Shown in pieces: positions 54,311 through 60,618 of a DNA stretch of 60,618 bases. The notes below the pieces were generated by a model, which was given only the letters and a program-made list of their open reading frames with translations, had not been told where the DNA came from and made no database searches. Source of the stretch: an uncultured Polaribacter sp. (GTDB lineage: Bacteria > Bacteroidota > Bacteroidia > Flavobacteriales > Flavobacteriaceae); assembly GCF_947496195.1 (NCBI RefSeq), contig NZ_CANMBY010000005.1:1-60618 (forward strand), given 5' to 3'. Both the position numbers and the translations under genes were made by a program. Within the stretch, counting starts at the first letter, position 1; each line of letters starts with the position of its first letter.

Positions 54311-54949
54311 ATGAATTTTGTTACACATTCCTTTAGACATGCAGAAGTCATTCTCAATGAACCTCAATTTAATGAGCAGTATAAAGAGTTAATATCTGTA
54401 ATAAAAGATATAACTGAAAGTGAGATTATTAATACTCATCAATCTTATTTAAAGAAAACTCCAAAAAGTATATCTGTAGCAATAAATGATTTACTAAAAG
54501 AAAGGTTTTCTTCAAAAGGGTGGAAACCTGAATCGAGTATTTTTCAACAAGATGAATATACGGGTGATACATGGAGGCTAGATTTTGCAAAACAAGATAT
54601 TTCAGTTGAAGTAGCATTTAATCACTCTACTGTTATTGCTTGGAATTTAATTAAACCTGTTCTGGCTAGTGAATTAAATCATGTACAAAAAGCTATTCAA
54701 ACCAAAGTAGGAGTTATAATAACTGTAACTAAAGACATGAAAAAAGATGGAGGTTTTGATGGTGCTATTGGTTATTTTGAAAAATTTTTAGATTATCTTC
54801 CTCCTTTACAAAATTTACTTACTGTACCAATCTTATTAATTGGTTTAACTGCTCCAGAAAGTTTTAAAATTGAACATTATAACCCTGCTCCAAGAAAAAC
54901 TATAGGGAGAGTAATAATGAGAAAACAAGATGACCAACTCCTTTTTTAA
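54311..54949 (+). CDS. BglII/BstYI-like type II restriction endonuclease
   Basis: The 212-residue protein (ATG at 54311, preferred over a TTG at 54224) aligns by eye with BglII and BstYI: RHAEVILN near the start, LKERFSSKGWKPES, then the active-site strand LDFAKQDISVEVAF, VGVIITVTKDMKKDGGFDGAIGYFEK and PILLIGLTAP. Asp91 and Glu100 match BglII Asp84 and Glu93, but the third catalytic position (BglII Gln95) is Ala102. Its stop overlaps the next gene by 20 bases and the locus faces a C5 methyltransferase. The target is unknown. Confidence 0.78.
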   Translation: MNFVTHSFRHAEVILNEPQFNEQYKELISVIKDITESEIINTHQSYLKKTPKSISVAINDLLKERFSSKGWKPESSIFQQDEYTGDTWRLDFAKQDISVEVAFNHSTVIAWNLIKPVLASELNHVQKAIQTKVGVIITVTKDMKKDGGFDGAIGYFEKFLDYLPPLQNLLTVPILLIGLTAPESFKIEHYNPAPRKTIGRVIMRKQDDQLLF

Positions 54950-55556
54950 CAGAGACATTGCAAAAGAGGTTGTTTTAAGACCTCATTTAGATAAGATTTA
55001 TTCAAAATATTTAAAATTAAGTTTTAGAAGAGATTCTGATAATAAATTACAAGCTCAAGGAGTAGATATTACTTTTATTTATAAAAATAAAGACTATTAC
55101 ATAGATGAAAAAGCTCAATTGAGTTATATAAATAAAGATTTAAAAACATTCACTTTTGAATTATCATATTTTAAAGGAAAAGAAAAAAAACTTGGATGGT
55201 TATTTGACAATAAAAAAATTACAACACATTACTTTCTAATCACAAGCATTTATGCTAAAGATTATAATATAAAAAATGGTTTTGAAAAATGTAAAATTCT
55301 AAGTGTGAATAGAAAAAAACTTTTACAGCATCTAGTAAATATTGGTTTAAATAAAACTAGATTGAAATATTATGAAGATAGTATTAGGCAAAATAATTCT
55401 AAAAAAAAGAAATTTAAAATAGATGAACTTAATATTGAAACTGAAGGTTGCCTATTTTATTCTCATCAACTAAATGAAAGGCCAATTAACCTTCAGCTGA
55501 AATTAGAATATTTAATTAAAAAAGGGATTGGAAAACAATTATTTAATCCTTTTTAA
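54930..55556 (+). CDS. Putative second nuclease of the type II RM locus
   Basis: This 208-residue basic protein contains QAQGVDITFIYKNKDYYIDEKAQLSY (about 34-59). That is a plausible PD-(D/E)xK core with an Asp in strand 2 (GVDITF) and DEK in strand 3, followed by FTFELSYFKGKEKKLGWL. No named family is recognised. It overlaps the BglII-like gene by 20 bases and converges on the methyltransferase with an 18-base overlap. It may be a second subunit, a specificity partner or a separate nuclease. Confidence 0.6.
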   Translation: MTNSFFNRDIAKEVVLRPHLDKIYSKYLKLSFRRDSDNKLQAQGVDITFIYKNKDYYIDEKAQLSYINKDLKTFTFELSYFKGKEKKLGWLFDNKKITTHYFLITSIYAKDYNIKNGFEKCKILSVNRKKLLQHLVNIGLNKTRLKYYEDSIRQNNSKKKKFKIDELNIETEGCLFYSHQLNERPINLQLKLEYLIKKGIGKQLFNPF

Positions 55557-56789
55557 TAATTCTTCTCCAATCTTAACAATTACTCCTACAACTAAAGCAT
55601 TTCCCATAAAAAAAGCTCTTTTAGTATTACTTATACCATCTAGTTTTGTATGGTCATCTGGGAACATATTTAGCCTCTCTAATTCTTTTGGTATTAGCCT
55701 TCTAAGGCCTCTTTTAGACTTAACCACATGTTTAAATCTTGATGGCCCTATGCCTCCTTCTCCCGTGATAATTGTTCTTGAAGGCGAATCTAATTGGTCT
55801 GGAAATATCATTCCTCCTTCAGTATAATTATACTGAAAACCTTCTTTAGTTGTTCTAATTTCTTTTTTTGGACCTTTTAAATACTTCCATTTATCTTTTG
55901 ATGAATCACTTAAATAAAACTCATCACTTATCTCAGAGTCGTCAGCTAAAACATCATTTAAAACCATTTTATCTCCTTCATAATAGGCTTCTGTTTTTAC
56001 GGTTAAAATTTTACCATTTTTTAAGCATCCTGAATTTTGAAAAGGTGAAACCTTACCCTTTTTATTAAAATTATCAGATATGTTTTTTATACTTTCATCT
56101 AGTTTTAATTCAATGAAATCTCCTGACTTATTAGCTTCAAAACTTTTTGCTAAAACACCTTCATCTAATATCCAATCTTTAAGTTTTCTTTTATTGATTT
56201 GCTTAAATAAGCTTGTAGATTTATGATATGCCAAGATAAAAACTCTTCTTCTTCTTTGAGGCATTCCATAATCTGCAGCATTAATTACTCTCCATTCTAC
56301 AGCATAACCTAATTCATCTAAACATTTTAACATTATAGCAAAATCTCTACCTCTTTGAGTTGAAGGTGACTTTAATAATCTATCAACATTTTCTAAAAAC
56401 AAATATTTTATCTTAGGTTTTTTAGATTTAATTATTCTATAAATTTCCCACCAAAGAACTCCTTTCTTACCTTTAAGACCTTTTGAATTTTTTAATGTTG
56501 TTGCAACTGAATAATCTTGACATGGAAACCCACCTACTAATAAATCATGACTTGGTATTTGATTTATTTTAACCTTTGCTATATCTTCGTTTGAATGATT
56601 TTCTTCTCCAAATTTATTTTCATAAACCATTGAGGCATGTTGGATTTTGGTAGATGGTTCCCATTGATTACTCCAAACAATATTAAACTTATTGTTTTCA
56701 TTGTATTTACTAGCTTCTTCAAGTCCTATTCTAAAACCTCCAACACCAGCAAATAATTCAGCTACTCTTATTTTTTTTATTTTCTCCAT
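55539..56789 (-). CDS. DNA (cytosine-5)-methyltransferase
   Basis: This is the modification enzyme of the type II locus. The 416-residue protein carries the C5 methyltransferase motifs: I (RVAELFAGVGGFRIGLEEA), IV with catalytic Cys (GGFPCQDYS), VI (YLFLENVDRL), VIII (QRRRRVFILAY), a target-recognition region (about 200-330), IX (RGLRRLIPKELERLNMFPDD) and X (GNALVVGVIVKIGE). It is convergent with the two nuclease genes and ends 18 bases inside the second one. BglII itself pairs with an N4-cytosine enzyme, so this combination is not the textbook one. Confidence 0.92.
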   Translation of the reverse strand: MEKIKKIRVAELFAGVGGFRIGLEEASKYNENNKFNIVWSNQWEPSTKIQHASMVYENKFGEENHSNEDIAKVKINQIPSHDLLVGGFPCQDYSVATTLKNSKGLKGKKGVLWWEIYRIIKSKKPKIKYLFLENVDRLLKSPSTQRGRDFAIMLKCLDELGYAVEWRVINAADYGMPQRRRRVFILAYHKSTSLFKQINKRKLKDWILDEGVLAKSFEANKSGDFIELKLDESIKNISDNFNKKGKVSPFQNSGCLKNGKILTVKTEAYYEGDKMVLNDVLADDSEISDEFYLSDSSKDKWKYLKGPKKEIRTTKEGFQYNYTEGGMIFPDQLDSPSRTIITGEGGIGPSRFKHVVKSKRGLRRLIPKELERLNMFPDDHTKLDGISNTKRAFFMGNALVVGVIVKIGEELLKRIK

Positions 56790-56813
56790 AATTCTACACG
56801 TAAAATTAAGTAT

Positions 56814-58001
56814 TTATTCTAACTTTAATCTAAGGTTTTTAATTTCTTTATTAATTCTTGATTTTATAACTTTTGCATAATGTTTTTGAGTCATTTGAAT
56901 ACTTGAGTGACCCAATAACTCTGAAACCACCTCAATCGGCACATCATTATTCAATAAAACAGTTGTTGCAAATGTTTTTCTAGCAATATGGTGTGTTAAT
57001 CTTTTATTTATTCCAATAATATCAGCTATTTCTTTTAAATATGAATTAAACTTTTGGTTTGAAATTTTAGGTAGCTTCATATCATATTTTTTGAGTATAT
57101 CTAGAGCTTTAGGTAGTAAAGGAACATATAAATCTTTACCTGTCTTTTTTCTTGTGAGTTCAATCCAGAAGTTATTATTCTCATCGTTTTTAATGTTGAT
57201 AGTTGACAAAGTTGACATTTCTTGATATGCTAATCCACTATAACAACAAAAAATAAATAGGTCTTTAACAAGTTGTAATCGTTTTTGTTTGAATACATAA
57301 TTTTCAATTCTGTACAATTCATTAGATGATAAATAAACCAGCTTATTTATTACTCTTTTAGGCTTATATAATATAAATGGGTCCTTTGTTAAATAACCTT
57401 CTGATAAAGCAACCTTAATAATTTTCCTAACTCTTTGAATTGTTTTATTAATGGTTACTTGCTTATGATTTTTAGTTGTTTTTAAATAAAAATCAAAATC
57501 GTCAAGAAATTTTAAAGACAACTTTTCTAGCATAAAATCATTTCTATTATAGGAATGCTTGATAAAGCTTTGAGTATGCATTTTGGCTTCTAAAAATTTA
57601 TTATATGTAGATTTTGCATAGCCATTCCCAACCAATTTTTTCATTTTATTGTTATGTAAGTCAAATACTTCCATTATGGTTTTATTTGCCTTAGTATTTT
57701 TTCCTGACAACTTTAAATAAATATCAAAAACATCAAATTCATTTTCATTTACTTTTAGATATAAAAAAACCTGATTAATTTTATTTTTAATCAGACCTAT
57801 TTGGTTGTTTATATAATTATCATCTTTAGTAAATGCTATTTGTTTCTTATTATCCCAATAATCTGGATTTATAAATAATCCTGTTGAGAAATCTTTCCTT
57901 TTTTTATTATAGGTTATTCTACATTTTAAAGGACACAAGCCTTTCTTATTTACTCTATTTCTATGAATATAGAATAGAATAGTTAATTTATTAATATTCA
58001 T
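56814..58001 (-). CDS. int: Tyrosine recombinase (island integrase)
   Basis: This enzyme integrates and excises the island at tRNA-fMet. The 395-residue Bacteroidota-type integrase has an N-terminal arm-binding domain (ILFYIHRNRVNKKGLCPLKCRITYNKKRKDFSTGLFINPDYWD), a SAM-like core-binding domain (about 100-200) and the catalytic domain with Lys in KTGKDLYVPLLP, His-x-x-Arg in HHIARKTFAT, the second His in LGHSSIQMTQ and the nucleophile Tyr in KHYAKV. The first catalytic Arg is replaced (GLAYQEM), as in IntDOT-like enzymes. It lies directly inside the right att site. Confidence 0.92.
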   Translation of the reverse strand: MNINKLTILFYIHRNRVNKKGLCPLKCRITYNKKRKDFSTGLFINPDYWDNKKQIAFTKDDNYINNQIGLIKNKINQVFLYLKVNENEFDVFDIYLKLSGKNTKANKTIMEVFDLHNNKMKKLVGNGYAKSTYNKFLEAKMHTQSFIKHSYNRNDFMLEKLSLKFLDDFDFYLKTTKNHKQVTINKTIQRVRKIIKVALSEGYLTKDPFILYKPKRVINKLVYLSSNELYRIENYVFKQKRLQLVKDLFIFCCYSGLAYQEMSTLSTINIKNDENNNFWIELTRKKTGKDLYVPLLPKALDILKKYDMKLPKISNQKFNSYLKEIADIIGINKRLTHHIARKTFATTVLLNNDVPIEVVSELLGHSSIQMTQKHYAKVIKSRINKEIKNLRLKLE

Positions 58002-58019
58002 AGTTTTATATTTTAAAAC

Positions 58020-58049
58020 ATGTACACCTTTTTATTTTTATGTACACCT
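58020..58049. repeat. Direct repeat pair upstream of the integrase gene
   Basis: ATGTACACCT occurs at 58020-58029 and 58040-58049, exactly 20 bases (about two helical turns) apart, between the integrase start and the att site. Such spacing suggests integrase arm-type sites or an autoregulatory operator. A partly similar TGCACCTTTATTATTG lies at the left end near 38745. Confidence 0.5.
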
Positions 58050-58132
58050 AATTTGATTGTTAATTTTAAGCTTTATATGAAAAAATAAATGAAGTAGGTT
58101 TTTTAAAAACCCAAGCATAGCTAGATATGCAT

Positions 58133-58166
58133 CAAAAAAAAAGAGTAACCATTTCTGATTACTCTT
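58133..58166 (-). terminator. Island-borne terminator of tRNA-fMet
   Basis: AAGAGTAA (58141-58148) and TTACTCTT (58159-58166) form an 8-bp stem followed on the minus strand by a T-run. It takes the place of the older terminator now at 38632-38661. Confidence 0.75.
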
Positions 58167-58172
58167 ATTTTG

Positions 58173-58245
<73 letters not shown>

Positions 58246-58255
58246 ATTTGGACTA

Positions 58256-58288
58256 CAAATATACGATACATTAAAAGTAATTTCCAAA
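58256..58288 (-). promoter_or_regulatory. Promoter of tRNA-fMet
   Basis: On the minus strand TTTG (58288-58285) is followed after 21 bases by TATATTTG (58263-58256), a full Bacteroidota promoter 10 bases before the mature tRNA 5' end. Confidence 0.65.
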
Positions 58289-58343
58289 CTTTAAACTAAT
58301 TATTTTTTATTTAGTTTAATTTCAGCTAATTCAATAAACCAAG

Positions 58344-58351
58344 TATCTTTG
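58344..58351 (+). promoter_or_regulatory. -7 element directly ahead of era
   Basis: TATCTTTG (58344-58351) matches TAnnTTTG and ends only 4 bases before the era ATG. Transcription would start at or next to the start codon. No good TTG box is seen 19-21 bases upstream. Confidence 0.45.
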
Positions 58352-58355
58352 TAGA

Positions 58356-59237
58356 ATGATACACAAAGCAGGTTTTGTAAATATTATAGGGAATCCAAAT
58401 GTTGGAAAATCAACATTAATGAATGCATTGGTTGGTGAAAAACTATCAATTATAACTTCAAAAGCACAAACTACAAGACACAGAATCTTGGGAATTGTTA
58501 ACCATGAAGAATATCAGATCATATTTTCTGACACTCCAGGAATCATAAAACCAGCATACGAATTACAAACATCTATGATGGATTTTGTAAAATCTGCATT
58601 TGATGATGCTGATGTTTTAATTTACATGGTAGAAGTAGGTGAAAAAGAATTAAAGAATGAGGCATTTTTTAATAAGATTATTCACAGTAAAATACCTGTT
58701 ATTTTATTATTAAATAAAATTGATAAATCAACAAAAGAAGAAGTTGATGAAAAAATAAAATATTGGAGAGAAAAAGTACCTAACTCTTTTGTTTATGTGA
58801 TTTCTGCTTTAGAAAAATTTAATGTAGAAGCTGTTTTTTACAAAATAATTGAATTACTTCCAGAAGGCCCACCTTTTTATCCTAAAGATCAACTTACAGA
58901 TAAATCTGAACGATTTTTTGTAAATGAAAAAATTAGAGAAAAAATATTAACTCATTACAAAAAGGAAATTCCTTATTCTGTTGAAGTTGAAACAGAAAGC
59001 TTTATAGAAGAAGATTCTATAATAAGAATTCGATCTATTATTATGGTAGAAAGAGATACTCAAAAAGGTATTATTATAGGGCATAAAGGAACTGCAATAA
59101 AAAGAGTTGGTGCAGAAGCAAGAAAAGATTTAGAACGATTTTTTCAGAAAAAAGTATTTATAGAACTATATGTTAAAGTAAATAAAAACTGGAGAAGTGA
59201 TAAAGATCAATTGAAACGATTTGGTTATAAAGATTAA
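58356..59237 (+). CDS. era: GTPase Era
   Basis: Era is an essential GTPase that binds 16S rRNA near its 3' end during 30S maturation. The 293-residue protein has G1 GNPNVGKST (12-20), the effector segment TSKAQTTRHRILGI, G3 DTPG, G4 NKID, and a C-terminal KH domain (GIIIGHKGTAIKRVGAEARKDLERFF). Length and start (MIHKAGFVNIIGNPNVGKST) are as expected. It is the first chromosomal protein gene after the island, divergent from tRNA-fMet, and overlaps the next convergent gene by 4 bases. Confidence 0.96.
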   Translation: MIHKAGFVNIIGNPNVGKSTLMNALVGEKLSIITSKAQTTRHRILGIVNHEEYQIIFSDTPGIIKPAYELQTSMMDFVKSAFDDADVLIYMVEVGEKELKNEAFFNKIIHSKIPVILLLNKIDKSTKEEVDEKIKYWREKVPNSFVYVISALEKFNVEAVFYKIIELLPEGPPFYPKDQLTDKSERFFVNEKIREKILTHYKKEIPYSVEVETESFIEEDSIIRIRSIIMVERDTQKGIIIGHKGTAIKRVGAEARKDLERFFQKKVFIELYVKVNKNWRSDKDQLKRFGYKD

Positions 59238-59749
59238 TGACTATCTATTATAGATAACATAAATTCATGTAATTCTTTCATTTGTTTTCTTCCAGTATCT
59301 TTTCCTATTTTACCTAAAAAATAGAGTAAAATCCAAATAAAAGGTATAACTATTAACATAGCTGATGGAAAAAAAATATCTTCCTCTAAAGTTATTCTAG
59401 TATAGAGTAATATTAAAAAACCTAAAAAAGCTGTTATTAATAAAAAATGGATAAATATAAATAATGTCCAAACTTGAGGTTTAGGACCAAACAAACCTTT
59501 TAATATAGCCGTTTTTTTTGTATTTTTTATTACTTCTAAATGTAATTGAGGAGACCAAAAATGTTCTTTTTCTTTTGGTATTTTTATAAAAATATGGCGA
59601 TCTACTATTTTAATAATCATTTTAGAATTATTATTTTCTGATGCGATTCTAAATAAATTTAATAAAAATTCATAGTCATAATTTATTTCTAAAGAAAACC
59701 TGGGTCTTAAATGTATTTCGCTACTTCTTTTTTCTACCAAAAGTTTCAT
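59234..59749 (-). CDS. Small two-helix membrane protein of unknown function
   Basis: The ATG at 59749 gives 171 residues and is preferred over an upstream TTG at 59755. An N-terminal soluble part (about 1-90) has alternating polar strands (IHLRPRFSLEINYDYEFLLN). Two adjacent transmembrane helices follow (about 97-117, VWTLFIFIHFLLITAFLGFLILLY, and about 127-148, SAMLIVIPFIWILLYFLG), then a short helical tail. No family is recognised. It is convergent with era with a 4-base overlap. Confidence 0.65.
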   Translation of the reverse strand: MKLLVEKRSSEIHLRPRFSLEINYDYEFLLNLFRIASENNNSKMIIKIVDRHIFIKIPKEKEHFWSPQLHLEVIKNTKKTAILKGLFGPKPQVWTLFIFIHFLLITAFLGFLILLYTRITLEEDIFFPSAMLIVIPFIWILLYFLGKIGKDTGRKQMKELHEFMLSIIDSH

Positions 59750-59793
59750 ACACAAATAATTATATTTTTAAAAGTATAAAATAATTAGTAAAT

Positions 59794-59820
59794 AAAAAAA
59801 AGAGACTTAAAAGCCTCTTT
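59794..59820 (-). terminator. Terminator after the T9SS-sorted gene
   Basis: On the minus strand GAGGCTT and AAGTCTC pair (one G-U) and lead into a T-run, 25 bases beyond the stop at 59845. Confidence 0.65.
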
Positions 59821-59844
59821 TTTTATTATAATTTATAAAGTTTA

Positions 59845-60618
59845 TTATTTAAATATAACTTTCTTAGTTCCGTAATTATCTTTAGCACTAGTAATTCTTA
59901 AAAACATAACTCCTGCTTTTACATTGAAGTTATTTTGTATTACATTTTTACCAGCTTTTAAATCTAATTGACCTCTATAAACTTCCATGCCTTTTATATC
60001 AAATAAAGATAAAGTAGCTTTTGTAGCTTGAGTACTGAAAACAGTCGTTGTTAAATTTCCATTCGATGGATTTGGATAAGAACTAAACTCATTCGCTACA
60101 GACAATGTATCTTCTGTACTGTCTCCATTTGGATCACCTGGTTTTGGAGTTGGCGTGTCAAAGTAATTAATCGTTACTGTTGCTGTTGCTGCATCTCCAG
60201 TATTATCTGTAATGGTATACGTAAAACTATCTGTAGTTACGCTTAAATTACCAGTTGCATAATAAGCTATTTTATCATCCGAATAATCAAGTGGTGTTCC
60301 ATTATCTAAAATACGTATTCTTCTTCCTTCTGCACTAAACTCATCTAACTTACCATTGATTAAGTTCAACGCATTGTGGGCTGTCATAGCTCCATCAGAT
60401 CCAAAACTATCATTAGTTAATACATCTAAAGTGATTACTGGGTCTGAACTTGTCCAAGCATATCTGTCAAAGCCTTCATTCTCTCCATAGATATCATCAA
60501 CTGCTGTTGGTGTTGATAATGTTGATGCTGGTGTACCTACAGTTACTGTTACTGTAGCTGTATCTTGATCATTACTTGCATCTGCAATGGTATATGTAAA
60601 TGTATACACTCCTTCTGC
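59845..60618 (-). CDS. C-terminal part of a secreted repeat protein with T9SS sorting domain (5' truncated by the window)
   Basis: The frame is open to the window edge, so only the last 257 or so residues are seen. Visible are parts of Ig/cadherin-like repeats with the recurring pattern FTYTIxDxxxDxxTATVTV (near the start and again around residues 130-155), a linker rich in Pro, Asp and Ser, and a C-terminal type A sorting domain (SYPNPSNGNLTTTVFSTQ to FNVKAGVMFLRITSAKDNYGTKKVIFK). The protein is therefore exported by the type IX system and attached to or released from the cell surface. The missing N-terminal part will define its function. Adhesin-like is a guess. Confidence 0.85.
   Translation of the reverse strand, partial: AEGVYTFTYTIADASNDQDTATVTVTVGTPASTLSTPTAVDDIYGENEGFDRYAWTSSDPVITLDVLTNDSFGSDGAMTAHNALNLINGKLDEFSAEGRRIRILDNGTPLDYSDDKIAYYATGNLSVTTDSFTYTITDNTGDAATATVTINYFDTPTPKPGDPNGDSTEDTLSVANEFSSYPNPSNGNLTTTVFSTQATKATLSLFDIKGMEVYRGQLDLKAGKNVIQNNFNVKAGVMFLRITSAKDNYGTKKVIFK

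Overview
The window looks like a chromosomal segment of a marine-type member of the Flavobacteriia (Bacteroidota), close to Polaribacter or Tenacibaculum in style. The evidence is the AT-rich sequence, promoters of the form TTG/TTTG-N19-21-TAnnTTTG, a type IX secretion sorting domain (59845-60618), a long-form urocanate hydratase, paired glutamine synthetases (GSIII and eukaryote-like GSII), DUF4136 and DUF3871 proteins, and the flavobacterial thrS-infC-rpmI-rplT order. Genus is an inference.

Region 1 (1-4102) is the translation operon thrS-infC-rpmI-rplT, followed by a small anchored coiled-coil protein. infC has no ATG, GTG or TTG available ahead of its conserved N-domain and appears to start at AUA.

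Region 2 (4301-14941) is an alpha-glucan cluster: GlgM-like maltose-1-phosphate synthase, GlgC, GlgE, maltokinase and GlgB, then a separately transcribed GH31 alpha-glucosidase. Together they make maltose-1-phosphate, polymerise and branch it, and trim the product. No trehalose synthase is present.

Region 3 (14942-38563) is ordinary chromosome: prfA, a lipoprotein, a PurM-like AIR synthase, divergent GSIII and GSII genes, a DUF4136 lipoprotein, hutU divergent from an icmF-type fused B12 mutase, a sulfite-oxidation module (sulfite oxidase, cytochrome c, double-rhodanese lipoprotein, desaturase-like membrane protein), a 36-residue cysteine-rich peptide directly ahead of a SigZ-type sigma factor, a dienelactone-hydrolase-like enzyme, and an exported M14 peptidase/amidohydrolase pair.

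Region 4 (38667-58194) is a 19.5-kb genomic island inserted in the 3' end of the initiator tRNA-fMet gene. Exact 28-bp direct repeats bound it and a tyrosine recombinase lies next to the intact tRNA. From right to left it carries: a type II restriction-modification locus (C5 methyltransferase, BglII/BstYI-like endonuclease and a second nuclease-like gene); a replication/recombination block (AAA ATPase, DUF3871, RepA-like ATPase) with a 395-bp gap dense in repeats that resembles an origin; a GIY-YIG homing-type endonuclease; a tightly packed four-gene operon (UvrD-like helicase-nuclease, type III Mod, type III Res, GIY-YIG protein); and a KAP-type P-loop NTPase. No relaxase, conjugation or capsid genes were seen, so it resembles a mobilisable or satellite-like element carrying defence cargo.

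Region 5 (58173-60618) resumes the chromosome with tRNA-fMet, era, a small membrane protein and the 3' part of a T9SS-secreted adhesin-like gene that runs off the window.
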